64,000 nt of DNA from Pseudomonas abietaniphila (lineage in GTDB: Bacteria > Pseudomonadota > Gammaproteobacteria > Pseudomonadales > Pseudomonadaceae), in NCBI RefSeq assembly GCF_039697315.1, contig NZ_CP155619.1:744001-808000 (forward strand), read 5' to 3'. Position numbers and translations under genes: made by a program. Shown one piece after another: positions 52,508 through 63,776 of this stretch. Below the pieces are notes generated by a model. The model was not told the DNA's origin, searched no databases, and saw nothing but the letters and a program-made list of their open reading frames with translations. How positions within the stretch are numbered: position 1 is the first letter of the stretch; every line of letters begins with the position of its first letter.

Positions 52508-53390
52508 AGCTGCCCTCTTCTTGCAGCCACGCACAAAACAGCGCGATGGTTTCGTCCGCTGTTTTGTCGGCTGGAACGTAAGCGCAATAACTGCGGGATT
52601 TGAGCCGCGGCTGGGCAAATGGAATGACCAGCCGACCGGCCTGCAGATCGCTGGACACCAGGGCAATGGGCCCCATCGCGATGCCCACCCCGTCAATGGC
52701 CGCCTGCAAGGTCAGGTAGAAATGATCGAAGACCACGGCGGCAGCGGGTTTCAAGGCGGGAATCCGGGCGCTCGCCAGCCAGTCCGGCCAGAGCCGTGGA
52801 AGGCTCGAGGTGTGCAGCAAGGTGTGTTGGCGCAGGTCTTCGGGCACTTGCAGTGGCAGACGCTGCAAGAGCGCGGGACTGCACACCGGCACCCGTTCTT
52901 CGCCGAGAAACACGTGGGTCGCATAACCGTAAAGCGTGTCCGGTCCGCCGCGAATAACGACGTCATACGCCGTCTGCAAACTTTCCACCGGCCTGTTCGA
53001 CGTCTCGACCTGCACCTCTATGCCGGGGTGTCGGGCACGAAGCCCTTCCAGTCGCGGCACCAGCCAGCGCAGCGTGAAGGTCGCGGAGGCATTCACGGAC
53101 AGCGTACGTGTTGCAGACACCGGAAAGCCGAACCTCGCAGTCGCCTGGGACAACTGCTCGAACAGCGGCCCGACGTCCGCCAAATAAGCGCTTGCCGCTG
53201 GCGTGAGGACGACCCGCCGGTTGTGCCGTTCGAATAACGCTGCGCCGAGCCAGTCTTCAAGCAGACGCACGCTCTGACTGACCGCCCCTTGCGTGACATG
53301 CAATTCCGCCGCGGCGTCCTTGAAGCTGCCCAGCCGGCCAGCCGCCTCGAAGGCGCGCAACGCATTGAGAGGAGGCAACACCCGATTCAT
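52485..53390 (-). CDS. LysR-family regulator, GcvA type
   Basis: 301 residues. The opening LPPLNALRAFEAAGRLGSFK, HTH DAAAELHVTQGAVSQSVRLL and LGAALFERHNRRVVLTP are the GcvA/AmpR signature. The effector domain contains TFTLRWLVPRLEGLRARHPG. Divergent from the EamA-type transporter, the probable target. The ATG at 53390 is preferred over an in-frame TTG two codons earlier. Confidence 0.92.
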   Translation of the reverse strand: MNRVLPPLNALRAFEAAGRLGSFKDAAAELHVTQGAVSQSVRLLEDWLGAALFERHNRRVVLTPAASAYLADVGPLFEQLSQATARFGFPVSATRTLSVNASATFTLRWLVPRLEGLRARHPGIEVQVETSNRPVESLQTAYDVVIRGGPDTLYGYATHVFLGEERVPVCSPALLQRLPLQVPEDLRQHTLLHTSSLPRLWPDWLASARIPALKPAAAVVFDHFYLTLQAAIDGVGIAMGPIALVSSDLQAGRLVIPFAQPRLKSRSYCAYVPADKTADETIALFCAWLQEEGSFSGPTLQ

Positions 53391-53536
53391 TCGCAATAGC
53401 CTTTCTGATGTGAAGCGCCAATTTATCTGGTTTGTCAGGGACCACCAAGATAGATATTTTGCTGATCACGCCAGCGTCGGCCGACGATGTCTACTTTGCA
53501 GCACTCCTCTCTGCCCTTACTTTGGAATACACCACC

Positions 53537-54379
53537 ATGCTCAGCGCCACTGGCGGTTTTGTACTGCTTGCCGCCATCCTTCATGCCAGCTGGAATGCCC
53601 TGCTGCATGGCAACCGCGACCGACATCTGTCCATGGCCTGGATGAGCATCGTCATCGCCACCGTCTCTACGCTGGTCGCCCTTAACCTGCCGCTGCCCGC
53701 CGCCGGGGCATGGCCATACATCATTGCTTCCGGCCTGGTGCACATCGTCTACAACATCAGCCTCATCCGCTCGTACGGCCGCAGCGACCTGTCAGTGGCC
53801 TACGCCATCGCGCGAGGCTCGTCGCCATTGCTCGTCACCCTCGGCGCGGCGCTGTTCGCCCAAGAGGCGATCAGCCCGCTGCACGCCCTCGGGATCGTCA
53901 TGATATCGGGCGGTATTCTTGCGCTGGCACTTCTCGACCGCCGCGTCTCCCGCGCCGATGTCCTCGCGGCACTGAGCACAGGCGTGATCATCGCGCTGTA
54001 CACCGTGATCGATGGCATTGGCGTGCGTCAGTCCAACGGCCAGGCCTTCGCCTACACCGCCTGGATGTTCGTGTTCTATTGGTCGATGCCGCTGCTCTTC
54101 ATCGCCAAACGCGGATGGGCCGCGCTGCTGGATCCGGTCCGCACCCACCCGCTCTCCGTGACCGCATCGCTGGGCGGCGGACTGGTGTCCATCGGTGCCT
54201 ATGGAATCGTGATCTGGGCGATGCAATCGGGCGCCATGGGCGGCGTGTCGGCGCTGCGCGAAACCAGTGTGGTGTTCGCGGCACTGATCGGGCGCGTGTT
54301 TCTGGGCGAGGACATGAGCGGGAAACGCTGGACCGTGTGCGCCGTGGTAGCCGCCGGCGCCGTGTGCCTGGGGCTTTGA
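53537..54379 (+). CDS. EamA/DMT-superfamily transporter
   Basis: 280 residues from the ATG at 53537 (TTGGAA about 10 bases upstream); a frame from 53432 would add a poor leader. Ten hydrophobic segments as two EamA repeats, the first with LHASWNALLHGNRDRHLSMA and the second with ALRETSVVFAALIGRVFLGE. Drug/metabolite exporters of the RhaT/PecM type. Divergent from a GcvA-type LysR gene. Substrate unknown. Confidence 0.87.
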   Translation: MLSATGGFVLLAAILHASWNALLHGNRDRHLSMAWMSIVIATVSTLVALNLPLPAAGAWPYIIASGLVHIVYNISLIRSYGRSDLSVAYAIARGSSPLLVTLGAALFAQEAISPLHALGIVMISGGILALALLDRRVSRADVLAALSTGVIIALYTVIDGIGVRQSNGQAFAYTAWMFVFYWSMPLLFIAKRGWAALLDPVRTHPLSVTASLGGGLVSIGAYGIVIWAMQSGAMGGVSALRETSVVFAALIGRVFLGEDMSGKRWTVCAVVAAGAVCLGL

Positions 54380-54403
54380 ACGGCGCAACATGGCCCAGAC
54401 GCG

Positions 54404-55888
54404 TTACGGCGTTACGGCGTTTCCACCGGCCATGGACACCGGTTGTTCAGGATTCCAGGACCCGCCCAGCGCCGCCTGCAACTGCACGCTGGTGACCAAC
54501 TGGGTGGCCACCAGACTGAGCAATGTCTGGCGCTCGTTGAGGCTGGTGGCCTGGGTCGTGGCCACGTCGAGGTAATCGATGACGCCGGCTTCGTACTGGT
54601 CACGGCTGACCGCTGCCGACTCTTCGGCCGATTGAGCCGAGTTACGCCGCGCTTCCAGCTCAGGCTGCAAGGTGCGCAGTTCCACCAGGTAATCCTCGAC
54701 TTCACCCAGACCGGTGAGCACGGTCTGGCGATAGGTCGCCACCGTTGCGTCGTACGCATGCCGCGCTTGATCGACGCCCGCCCGCGTCGCGCCAAAATCG
54801 AGAATGGTGCCGGTCAGGCTGGGGCCGATGGACCAGAAACGGTTGGGCAAGGAAAACAGATTGCTCACCGTCGAGCTTCGATAACCGCCACTGGCGCTCA
54901 GTGTCAGGTCAGGGTAATAGGCCGCCGTCGCGACGCCGACCGCCGCGTTCGCAGCGGCCATCTGACGCTCGGCGGCGGCGATGTCCGGACGACGTTCCAA
55001 GAGGCGACTCGGCACGCCCAATGGCACGTCGGGCACGTGATACTGCCAGGCCGGGTCAGCGGTCAGGGCGAAGTCCGCAGGCGGCTTGCCGATCAACAAT
55101 GCGATGGCGTGCTCCAACTGCGCGCGCTGCCACTGCAGGTCCAGCATCGAGGCCTGGGCGCTCTGCAGTTGGGTCTTGCCGGTCGCGAGATCGGCACGCG
55201 AGGAAATCTGCTCGTCGTATTTGTTCTGAATGATCTGCAAGTAACGCTCATAACCCGCGATGGTTTCCCGGTACAAGGCGATACGCTGATCGAGCAGACG
55301 CAGCTGAAAGTAATCCTGAGCCAGTGACGATTGTGCGCTCAGGGTCGCGTTGGCGAGGTCGGCAGCACTGGCCTGCGCGCTGGCCCGGTCTTGCTCGTTG
55401 GTGCGGCGCAACCTGCCCCAGATATCCGCTTCCCAGCTCAGGTCCAAGCTCGCCGAATGTTCCTTGCTCACGCCGCCCGCACTGCCCACGCTGCCGCCAG
55501 ACGACGACCCATTGGACGACGACCCGGTGCCCGACTCGCTGCGGGTGCTTGATCCCGTGCCGGTCAGTGTGGGGAACAGCTCGGCGCGGGACTGACGCAC
55601 CAGCGCCAATGCTTGCTGGTACTGAGCGGCGTACAGCGCAACGTTCTGGTTATTGAGCTGCACCTGGCTGACGAGCGCGTCCAGTTGCGGGTCCTGATAG
55701 AGCGTCCACCAGGCGCCCTTCGGCAGTTCGTCCTGAGGGTTGGCCGCCTTCCAGCCTTGCGCTTCCTTGAAGGTCGCGGAAAGCGGCGCGGTCGGCTTCT
55801 GGTAGTCAGGGCCGACCATGCAGCCGGCCAACAGGGTGCTGGACAGCAACAAGGCGATGCAGAGACGGGACAAAGGAAATGCGTTCAT
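54404..55888 (-). CDS. opmB: Outer-membrane efflux lipoprotein OpmB
   Basis: 494 residues, OprM family. Lipoprotein signal with LLAGC (Cys23), then MVGPDYQKP. Two outer-membrane-efflux repeats contain RRPDIAAAERQM and the fold marks DLSWEADIWGRLRR. A Ser/Gly run of about 30 residues (from about 112; GSSSNGSSSGGSVGSAGG) sits between the first helices, an unusual low-complexity insertion. It is the last gene of muxABC-opmB, 18 bases after muxC, and forms the outer-membrane exit. Confidence 0.92.
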   Translation of the reverse strand: MNAFPLSRLCIALLLSSTLLAGCMVGPDYQKPTAPLSATFKEAQGWKAANPQDELPKGAWWTLYQDPQLDALVSQVQLNNQNVALYAAQYQQALALVRQSRAELFPTLTGTGSSTRSESGTGSSSNGSSSGGSVGSAGGVSKEHSASLDLSWEADIWGRLRRTNEQDRASAQASAADLANATLSAQSSLAQDYFQLRLLDQRIALYRETIAGYERYLQIIQNKYDEQISSRADLATGKTQLQSAQASMLDLQWQRAQLEHAIALLIGKPPADFALTADPAWQYHVPDVPLGVPSRLLERRPDIAAAERQMAAANAAVGVATAAYYPDLTLSASGGYRSSTVSNLFSLPNRFWSIGPSLTGTILDFGATRAGVDQARHAYDATVATYRQTVLTGLGEVEDYLVELRTLQPELEARRNSAQSAEESAAVSRDQYEAGVIDYLDVATTQATSLNERQTLLSLVATQLVTSVQLQAALGGSWNPEQPVSMAGGNAVTP

Positions 55889-55906
55889 TCAGTTAAACCC
55901 TGTCAG

Positions 55907-58900
55907 TCAGCCGGGCACGTGAGCGCGGCGAATACGCGTGTGCCATAAGGTGCGGGACGCGCGGCTCAGGCGATCAAGATAGAGGTACACCACCGGCGTG
56001 GTGAACAGCGTCAGCAGTTGGCTCAGCACCAGACCTCCTGCGATGGCCACGCCCAGCGGCTTGCGCAGGTCGGCATCACCGCCGCTGCCCAGGGCCAGCG
56101 GCAACGCGCCGAAAAAGGCCGCCAGCGTGGTCATCATGATCGGCCTGAAACGCATGCGGCAGGCCTCGATGATCGCCTGTTCGGGCGACAGCTTGCGGTC
56201 GCGCTCCGCCATCAAGGCGAAATCGATCATCATGATGGCGTTCTTCTTGACGATGCCGATCAACAGCAGGATGCCGATCAGGGCAATCACGGTCAGCTGC
56301 ATGTTCACCACCTTGAGCAGCAACAGTGCGCCCACGCCCGCCGACGGCAAGGTCGAGAGGATGGTCAGCGGATGGATGTAACTCTCGTACAGCACGCCCA
56401 GCACGATGTAGACCGCCAATAACGCCGCCGCGATCAACCACGGCATGCTCGCCGCCAGTGATGCGTAAGCCTGTGCGGTCCCCGCAAAACCGTATTGTAT
56501 GTCTCGCGGCAGCCCGACCTTGTCGACCGCTGCATTGATGGCCGCCGTCGCCTGATCGAGGGACACGCCGTCCTGCAGGTTGAAGGCAATGGTGCTGGTG
56601 GCCGACTGGCCCTGATGGGCCACCGCCAGCGGTGCGTTGTCAGGGGCGAACGTGGCAAACGCGGTCAGTGGCACCTGCTGGTTGTCGCTGTTGATCACGT
56701 ACATGCGATCGAGCATGGTCGCGTCACTCGTGTAGACCGGGTCGAGCCCCATGACCACGTGGTACTGGTTCAAGGTCTTGTACAAGGTGGCGACCTGCCG
56801 CTGGCTGTAGGCATTGTTCAGCAGGTTATCAATATCGGTGACGCTCACGCCCAGACGGCTGGCGGCAGCGCGATCAATGTGCAGCTTGAGCTCCTGGCCG
56901 CCGGTCTGGGAGTCGGAGTCGATACCGGTCAATTGCGGCAAGGTACGCAGCGCGGCCTCGACCTTGGGCGCCCACAGGCGCAGCACATCCAGATCGTCGG
57001 CCTGCAAACTGAACTGGTAGGTGGCGTTGGCACTGCGGCCACCCACGCGAATGTCTTCAGCCGGGGTCAGGAAGAGCTGAATGCCCGCCACTTTGTTATT
57101 GGCTCGGGTCAAGCGGTTCGCCACGGCCGCCGCGCTGCTGGTGCGAAGGGTGTAATTCTTGAGCCGGACAAAGAAATCACCGGTGTTGCGCGAGCCTGCG
57201 CGGCCGCTGCCGGTCGACGACATCACCGCTTCCACGTCGGGGTCAGCCGCCAGGTCATGGGCAATCTGCATCAGGTGCGGTTTGAGCGCCTGAAACGAGA
57301 TGCTCTGATCGGCTCGCACCGCCCCCATCAACACGCCGGTGTCCTGCGCCGGGAAGAAACCCTTGGCGACCGTGGCGTACAGATAAACGTTGAAACCGAC
57401 CGTCAAGAGCAGGCTGAACAGCGTCAGTAGGCGATGGCGCATGACCCAGGCCAGTGCAGCGATGTACGCCCCCTGCAACCGCGCAAGCCCCGCCTCGATC
57501 CACTGGTAGACACGCGGTTGTCTGGCATCGTGGGCGGGCTGGCGTAGCAGCATCACGCACAGGACCGGCGTGAGGCTCAAGGACACGATCATCGACAGGC
57601 ACAGGGCGATGCTCAGTGTCACCGCAAACTCGCGAAACAGCCGACCGACGATGTCGCCCATCAGCAGAATGGGGATGAACACGGCAATCAGCGACAGCGT
57701 CATCGACAGCACCGTAAAGCCGACCTCGCGGGTGCCCATCAACGCGGCGCGCAACGGGCGCATGCCCTGTTCCTGATACCGTGCGATGTTCTCCAGCACC
57801 ACGATGGCATCGTCCACCACGAAGCCGGTGCAGATGATCAAGGCCATCAGCGACAGGTTGTCGAGGCTGTAGCCGAGCAAGTACATGATTGAGCACGTAC
57901 CGATCAACGACACGGGCAGCACCACCGCCGGAATCAACGTCGCGCGCAGGTTGCGCAGAAACACGAAGACCACGGCAATCACCAGCAACGTCGCGATCAA
58001 CAAGGTTTCTTCAGTGTCATGCAACGACGAGCGCACCGTCGGGCCACGGTCAATGACACTGATCAACTGCACGTCGCCCGGAATCTCGCGCTGCAGCTCC
58101 GGGATCAGCGCCTTGATGCTGTCGATGGTCTGCAGCATGTTCGCGCCCGCCTGACGGGTCACGCCCAGCGTCACCGAAGGCTGGCCGTTGTAGTAGCCGC
58201 CGACGAAGGTGTCCTCCACCGAATCGTAGACGTTCGCGACATCACGCAGGCGCACGGCCGCGCCGTTCTGGTAGGTGATGACCAGCGCCTGGTAATCGCT
58301 GGCCTTGTCGATCTGATCGTTGCCGTCGACCACCCAGCTTTGAGCGTCGCCCTGCAGAATGCCCTTGGGCTTGGCCTTGGTCGCGTTGTTGACGGCTTCG
58401 CGCACCGCCTCCAGCGAAATACCGGCGTGGTTCAGCAGGTTGGGCTGGATGTCGATGCGCACCGCGGGCAACGCGCCGCCACGGACCGAGACCTCGCCCA
58501 CGCCGTTCACCTGAGCGATTTTCTGTTGCAGCTTGCTGTAGGCCAGGTCGTAGAGTTCGCCCGGACTGCGGGTCGACGAGGTCAGTGCCAGCATCAGCAC
58601 CGGCGCTTCGGAAGGGTTGGCCTTGCGGTAGGTCGGCAGCGACGGCATGGAACTGGGCAGCAAACTGCGCGAGGCATTGATGGCCGCCTGCACGTCACGG
58701 GCGGCGCCATTGATGTCGCGATTGAGCTCGAACTGCAGGATCAGGGTGGTCGATCCCTGGCTGCTGGTCGACGTCATTTCGGTGATACCGGCGATCTGTC
58801 CGAGGCTGCGTTCCAGTGGCGTCGCCACCGTGGCCGCCATGGTTTCGGGGCTGGCACCGGGCAGCGAAGCGCTGACCATGATGGTCGGGAAATCCACTTG

Positions 58901-59014
58901 AGGCAGCGGCGCCACCGGCAGCAGCTTATACCCCAGGATCCCGGCCAGCGTGATACTCAGGCTCAGCAACAGCGTCGCCACCGGACGACGAATGAACAGC
59001 CGGGAAAGGTTCAT
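55907..59014 (-). CDS. muxC: RND efflux pump subunit MuxC (MdtC-like)
   Basis: 1035 residues. Full RND organisation: N-terminal helix ([20 protein letters not shown]), two large periplasmic loops, and helix 4 with the conserved D-D-A proton-relay motif in [13 protein letters not shown]. It pairs with MuxB, encoded just upstream with a 4-base overlap. MdtBC and MuxBC pumps are heterotrimers in which the two subunits play unequal roles. Known substrates in P. aeruginosa include novobiocin and some beta-lactams and macrolides; substrate range here is inferred. Confidence 0.95.
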   Translation of the reverse strand: MNLSRLFIRRPVATLLLSLSITLAGILGYKLLPVAPLPQVDFPTIMVSASLPGASPETMAATVATPLERSLGQIAGITEMTSTSSQGSTTLILQFELNRDINGAARDVQAAINASRSLLPSSMPSLPTYRKANPSEAPVLMLALTSSTRSPGELYDLAYSKLQQKIAQVNGVGEVSVRGGALPAVRIDIQPNLLNHAGISLEAVREAVNNATKAKPKGILQGDAQSWVVDGNDQIDKASDYQALVITYQNGAAVRLRDVANVYDSVEDTFVGGYYNGQPSVTLGVTRQAGANMLQTIDSIKALIPELQREIPGDVQLISVIDRGPTVRSSLHDTEETLLIATLLVIAVVFVFLRNLRATLIPAVVLPVSLIGTCSIMYLLGYSLDNLSLMALIICTGFVVDDAIVVLENIARYQEQGMRPLRAALMGTREVGFTVLSMTLSLIAVFIPILLMGDIVGRLFREFAVTLSIALCLSMIVSLSLTPVLCVMLLRQPAHDARQPRVYQWIEAGLARLQGAYIAALAWVMRHRLLTLFSLLLTVGFNVYLYATVAKGFFPAQDTGVLMGAVRADQSISFQALKPHLMQIAHDLAADPDVEAVMSSTGSGRAGSRNTGDFFVRLKNYTLRTSSAAAVANRLTRANNKVAGIQLFLTPAEDIRVGGRSANATYQFSLQADDLDVLRLWAPKVEAALRTLPQLTGIDSDSQTGGQELKLHIDRAAASRLGVSVTDIDNLLNNAYSQRQVATLYKTLNQYHVVMGLDPVYTSDATMLDRMYVINSDNQQVPLTAFATFAPDNAPLAVAHQGQSATSTIAFNLQDGVSLDQATAAINAAVDKVGLPRDIQYGFAGTAQAYASLAASMPWLIAAALLAVYIVLGVLYESYIHPLTILSTLPSAGVGALLLLKVVNMQLTVIALIGILLLIGIVKKNAIMMIDFALMAERDRKLSPEQAIIEACRMRFRPIMMTTLAAFFGALPLALGSGGDADLRKPLGVAIAGGLVLSQLLTLFTTPVVYLYLDRLSRASRTLWHTRIRRAHVPG

Positions 59015-62000
59015 GCCTGCGCCCTGCCTCGGTTAATACGTGCCTTGGCCCGCTCCGAGAGACGATCGAACATCAGGTAAATCACCGGTGTGGTGAACAG
59101 CGTCAGCACCTGGCTCAGCAGCAGACCGCCCACAATCACCAGGCCCAACGGCCGGCGTAACTCAGCACCGGCGCCCGTGGCGAGCATCAGCGGCAGTGCG
59201 CCAAACAGCGCCGCCAGCGTGGTCATCAGGATCGGCCGCAAACGCAACAACGCCGCCCGGTGAATGGCCGCACGCGCATCGAGGCGAAGATGCTGGCGAC
59301 CTTCAAGCGCGAAGTCGATCATCATGATCGCGTTCTTCTTGACGATCCCGATCAGCAGCACCACGCCGATCAAGGCGATGAGGCTGAACTCGGTGCCGGT
59401 CAGTATCAGCGCCAGCAACGCCCCGATGGCTGCCGATGGCAGCGTCGAAAGAATGGTCACCGGGTGAATGAAGCTTTCGTACAGCATGCCCAGCACGATA
59501 TACATCGTGACCAGCGCCGCGAGGATCAACCACAACGTATTGCCGGTTGCCGTCTGGAACGCCTCGGCCGCGCCCTGATACCGCAAGGTGATGCTGCTCG
59601 GTGCGTCGAGTTCGGTCATGACCTGGCTGATCGCTTGCTGCGCCTGCTCCAGCGAGTAACCGTCTGCCAGGTTGAACGACAGGGTCACGGCCGGAAACTG
59701 ATCCAGGCGGCTGAGTGACAGGGAGCCGGTCCGCTGACCGACCTTGGCGATGTCGGTAAGGCGCACCATCTGCGCCGGCGTGGTGGCGGTGCTGGTCGCG
59801 CTGCCTGTGCCCGACGACGTGCCGCTGACGGTGGACGTGCTCGTGGTGGAGTTCGGGGTGACGGCAGCCAGGTAGATGTCGTTAAAGGACGCCAGCGATT
59901 GCTGGAATTTGCCCGGCACCTGCAGCACCACCCGGTATTGGTTGGACTGGGTGAATATGGTCGAAATCAGGCGCTGGCCGAAGGCGTTGTACAGCGCCGT
60001 GTCCACATCCGAGGCACTGATGCCGTAGCGCATGGCGGCGGCTCGGTCCAGTTCGACATACGCCACCAGTCCCTGATCCTGCAGGTTGTCGATGACATCG
60101 CGCATTTCCGGACGATGCTGCAACTTCTCCATGAGTTTGGGCACCAGCACCGACAGGTTGGCACTCTCCGAGTCGTCCAGCGTGAACTGGTACTGACTCG
60201 GGGTCAGTTGGTCGTCAACGGTCAGGTCCTGGGATGACACCAGGTTCAACTGGATACCCGCCACGGCCGCAGCGGATTTCTCCAGACGCGTGATCACCTG
60301 AGTGGCCGTTTCGTCGCGCTCATCGAACGGCTTGAGTTCGATCTGCAGACGGCCGTTATTCAGCGAGCTGTTGTTGCCGTCGACCCCGATGGTGGATGAC
60401 ACCGACTGCACGGCAGGGTCCTGACGCACCACCTCGACCATGGCTTGCTGACGGCGGGCCATTTCACCGAACGACACGTCTTGCGACGCGCGGGTGAAGC
60501 CCTGGATCAAACCGGTGTCTTGGGTCGGGAAGAAGCCTTTGGGCACGACCAGATAGAGCAGCGCGGTCAGCGCCACGGTGCCGAGCGCCATCAGCAGGGT
60601 CAGGCGTTGGTGATCGAGCACCCACACCAGCCCACGGTCGTAGCCGTCCAGCACTCTCTGATACTGACGATCGCCCCAAGCCGCAAAGCGACCTTTCCGG
60701 TCGTCGGGCACGTGGCGCAACAAGTGACCGCAGAGCATCGGCGTCAGGGTCAGCGAGACCACCATCGACACCAGAATCGCTACTGCCAGCGTGATGGCGA
60801 ACTCACGAAACAAGCGCCCGACCACGTCGCCCATGAACAGCAGCGGAATAAGAACGGCGATCAATGAAAAGGTCAGCGAAATGATGGTGAAGCCGATTTC
60901 CTGTGAGCCCTTGAAGGCGGCAGCCATCGGTTCCTCACCCTCCTCCAGGTGCCGGGTGATGTTTTCCACCACCACGATCGCGTCATCGATGACGAAGCCG
61001 GTGGCGATGGTGAGGGCCATCAGCGTCAGGTTGTTGATGCTGAAACCCGCCAGGTACATCACCCCGAATGTGCCCACCAGGGAAAGCGGCACCGCGAGGC
61101 TGGGAATCAGGGTGGCCGTGAAATTGCCCAGAAACGCGAAGGTGACCAGGACCACCAGCCCGATGGACAGCAGCAGTTCAATCTGAACGTCTTTGATCGA
61201 GGCGCGAATGGTCTGGGTACGGTCGCTGATCACGGTCAGTTTGACCGAGTCAGGCAATGCGGTTTGCAGCGTCGCCAGCTTCTGCTTGATGCTGTCGACC
61301 ACTTCGATGACGTTCGCACCGGGCTGGCGCTGCACGGCAATCACGATGGCCGGCTGGCCGTTGGCCGTGGCCCCCAGGTATTGGTCCTGGGGCGCTTCGG
61401 CAGTGGTCGCGACGTCCTTGAGTCGCAACGCCGCGCCGTTTTCGTAAGCCAGCACCAGCTCGCCGTACTCCACCGCGTCACGCAACTGGTCGTTGGCATC
61501 GATGGTGATGGAATGCGACGGCCCGTCGAAGCCGCCTTTGGAGCCGTTCACGTTGGCCGCGTTGACCTTGTCGTAGACGTCTTCAAGGGTCAGGCCGTGG
61601 GCGGCGAGGCTGGTGGGGTTGACCTCGATCTTCACCGCCGGCTGCTGGCCGCCCGCAAGGCTGACCATGCCCACGCCGGAAATCTGCGAGAGCTTGAGCG
61701 CGACGCGGGTGTTGACCAGATCCTGCACCCGGGTGAGCGGCAGGCTGTCGGACGTCGCAGCGAGGGTCAGTACGGCGGTATCGGCCGGATTGACCTTCTT
61801 GTAGGTGGGCGGGTTTGGCAGGTCGGTGGGCAGCAGGCTGTCGGCGGCGTTGATGGCCGCCTGCACTTCCTGCTCGGCAACGTCCAGCGACAGATCCAGC
61901 GAGAACTTCAGGGTGATCACCGACGCCCCGGCCGAACTGGTCGAGTACATCTGCGCCAGACCCGACATCTGACCCAGCTGACGTTCCAGGGGCGCAGTGA

Positions 62001-62187
62001 CGGCCGACGCCAGGACGCTCGAACTGGCGCCGGGGTACAACGTGCTGACCTGGATGGTCGGGTAGTCGACTTCAGGCAGGGCCGAGGTGGACAACAGCCG
62101 GTACGCAAAAATGCCTGCCAGCATCACCGCCATCATCAACAGCAACGTCGCAACCGGCCGCTGGATAAACAGTCGTGACGGGTTCAT
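59011..62187 (-). CDS. muxB: RND efflux pump subunit MuxB (MdtB-like)
   Basis: 1058 residues, 23 longer than MuxC. RND hallmarks: [20 protein letters not shown] at the N-terminus, [13 protein letters not shown] in helix 4, and [20 protein letters not shown] in helix 11. A Ser/Thr/Gly-rich stretch (about 788-812, with [20 protein letters not shown]) interrupts the second periplasmic loop near the docking region. Overlaps muxA and muxC by 4 bases each side. Inner membrane, proton-driven. Confidence 0.95.
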   Translation of the reverse strand: MNPSRLFIQRPVATLLLMMAVMLAGIFAYRLLSTSALPEVDYPTIQVSTLYPGASSSVLASAVTAPLERQLGQMSGLAQMYSTSSAGASVITLKFSLDLSLDVAEQEVQAAINAADSLLPTDLPNPPTYKKVNPADTAVLTLAATSDSLPLTRVQDLVNTRVALKLSQISGVGMVSLAGGQQPAVKIEVNPTSLAAHGLTLEDVYDKVNAANVNGSKGGFDGPSHSITIDANDQLRDAVEYGELVLAYENGAALRLKDVATTAEAPQDQYLGATANGQPAIVIAVQRQPGANVIEVVDSIKQKLATLQTALPDSVKLTVISDRTQTIRASIKDVQIELLLSIGLVVLVTFAFLGNFTATLIPSLAVPLSLVGTFGVMYLAGFSINNLTLMALTIATGFVIDDAIVVVENITRHLEEGEEPMAAAFKGSQEIGFTIISLTFSLIAVLIPLLFMGDVVGRLFREFAITLAVAILVSMVVSLTLTPMLCGHLLRHVPDDRKGRFAAWGDRQYQRVLDGYDRGLVWVLDHQRLTLLMALGTVALTALLYLVVPKGFFPTQDTGLIQGFTRASQDVSFGEMARRQQAMVEVVRQDPAVQSVSSTIGVDGNNSSLNNGRLQIELKPFDERDETATQVITRLEKSAAAVAGIQLNLVSSQDLTVDDQLTPSQYQFTLDDSESANLSVLVPKLMEKLQHRPEMRDVIDNLQDQGLVAYVELDRAAAMRYGISASDVDTALYNAFGQRLISTIFTQSNQYRVVLQVPGKFQQSLASFNDIYLAAVTPNSTTSTSTVSGTSSGTGSATSTATTPAQMVRLTDIAKVGQRTGSLSLSRLDQFPAVTLSFNLADGYSLEQAQQAISQVMTELDAPSSITLRYQGAAEAFQTATGNTLWLILAALVTMYIVLGMLYESFIHPVTILSTLPSAAIGALLALILTGTEFSLIALIGVVLLIGIVKKNAIMMIDFALEGRQHLRLDARAAIHRAALLRLRPILMTTLAALFGALPLMLATGAGAELRRPLGLVIVGGLLLSQVLTLFTTPVIYLMFDRLSERAKARINRGRAQA

Positions 62188-63431
62188 GGGCTGACATTGC
62201 CGGTGGCTGGCTTCGCGCTTCCGGTTGCAATGACGTCGGTGCTGGCAGGCTTCTCGATTTCGACCTTGCTGCCCTCACGCAGGTGGTCGATCCCGCGAGT
62301 GACCACCTGCTCGCCCGGCTGCACGCCTTGGGTGACCACCGTCTGCTCGCCCATGACCGGACCGACCTTGATGCTTCGGCGGGTGACCTTGGCGTCCTTG
62401 ACCACGTACAGAAACTCGCCGTCACTGCTCAGTTGCACTGCGGCGGACGGCACCACCACGGCGTTGTGCAGCGTGTCGGTGGTCAGCTTCACGTTGACGA
62501 ACTGGTTGGGGTAGAGCTTCTCGTCCGGGTTATCGAACAGCGCCTTGAGCTTGATGCTGCCGGTGGTGGTGTCGATCTCGTTGCTGATGAATTTCAATGT
62601 ACCGCTGGCCAATGGCGTCGTGCCCAATTGGTCCAGGGCCTGTACGCTCAATGCCTCCCCTTTGCGCACTTTGGGCAACAGTGTCGCCAGTTGCGCCTGG
62701 GGCAAGCTGAAGGTGACGGCGATGGGGTTGGTCTGTGTCACGGTGACGATGCCAGTGGTGCTGCTGGACGAGACGATGTTGCCGGGATCGACCAGACGCA
62801 GGCCGACGTAGCCGTCGATGGGCGAAACGATTTTGGCGTAAACCAGATTCAGTTTTGCGGCATCGATCTGGCCCTGATCCGCCTTCACCGCACCGGCGTA
62901 CTGACCGACCGTGGCGGTCTGGGTGTCCAGGTCCTGCTTGGCGAGCGAGTCTTTGGCGAACAAACGCTTGTAACGCTCCTCGGTCAGCTGCGCGCTCTTG
63001 AGTAATGCCTGGTTCTGCGCCATGTCGCCCTGATATTGATCCAGCGTGGCCTGATACGCGCGCGGATCGATTTGCGCCAGTAACTGACCCTTCTTCACGT
63101 ACTGCCCTTCGGTGAAATACACGGCCATGAGTTCACCGTCGACGCGACTGGTGACCGTGACCGAATAATTGGGAACAACTGTGCCCAGCGCTTGTTGAAT
63201 CACCGGCACATCCGCCGTGCCCGCGGTGCCCACGGCAACGCTGACGGCCACGTTGGGATCGGTCATGCCCGGCCCGCCGTGACGTCCACCGGGGCTGGAC
63301 GCGGTTGCGCCGCTAGCCGGCGCCGACGACGGTGTGCGTTCGATGTAGACGAAAACAGCGCCAATGGCTGCGGCTATCAGGAGCGCAACTACAAGGCGCT
63401 TTCGTGAGCGGGCTGCCGGAATCTGGGTCAT
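62184..63431 (-). CDS. muxA: RND membrane-fusion protein MuxA (MdtA-like)
   Basis: 415 residues from the ATG at 63431; a longer frame to 63533 lacks support. One N-terminal segment ([18 protein letters not shown]), a Gly/Ser/Pro linker, then the lipoyl, hairpin, barrel and membrane-proximal domains, with [20 protein letters not shown] starting the lipoyl part and [20 protein letters not shown] in the barrel. It lacks a lipobox. It links MuxBC to OpmB. First gene of the operon, so its promoter is in the 345 bases upstream. Confidence 0.93.
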   Translation of the reverse strand: MTQIPAARSRKRLVVALLIAAAIGAVFVYIERTPSSAPASGATASSPGGRHGGPGMTDPNVAVSVAVGTAGTADVPVIQQALGTVVPNYSVTVTSRVDGELMAVYFTEGQYVKKGQLLAQIDPRAYQATLDQYQGDMAQNQALLKSAQLTEERYKRLFAKDSLAKQDLDTQTATVGQYAGAVKADQGQIDAAKLNLVYAKIVSPIDGYVGLRLVDPGNIVSSSSTTGIVTVTQTNPIAVTFSLPQAQLATLLPKVRKGEALSVQALDQLGTTPLASGTLKFISNEIDTTTGSIKLKALFDNPDEKLYPNQFVNVKLTTDTLHNAVVVPSAAVQLSSDGEFLYVVKDAKVTRRSIKVGPVMGEQTVVTQGVQPGEQVVTRGIDHLREGSKVEIEKPASTDVIATGSAKPATGNVSP

Positions 63432-63776
63432 TGGATACTTCTGCGTGGACAAGGAACGAATGGACAAAAAAACGGGTGCGCTCGAGGGCATAGCGCCGGG
63501 CATGCATCGGTCGGCGACAGGGCAGCCGCGCACAGGGCACCGCCAATGACAGCGGGCGGGCCAAAGAGGTTCAAGCAGCTGAGGATGTTTCGAATTGTTG
63601 CGCCATTTAGCCCTGCACGGCCCAGGCGAACAAGCGAGGTGGACGACCTTTGCAGATTATTTACATTCCGCTGCTGACGGAATCAGTGCGGCGAGCGACA
63701 CGGTTTTCACCACTGACAGTGCCACGCCTGGGGCCACCGAGGTCTAAATGCACCTATCGCCCGTTATCGAGCGGGC
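63432..63776. other. Upstream region of the mux operon
   Basis: About 345 bases between muxA and the incomplete gene at the window end. It should hold the mux promoter on the minus strand. No gene is supported. An imperfect inverted pair (CCGCTGCTGACGG at about 63669-63681) is the only local symmetry noted. No clear terminator for the upstream gene. Confidence 0.45.
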
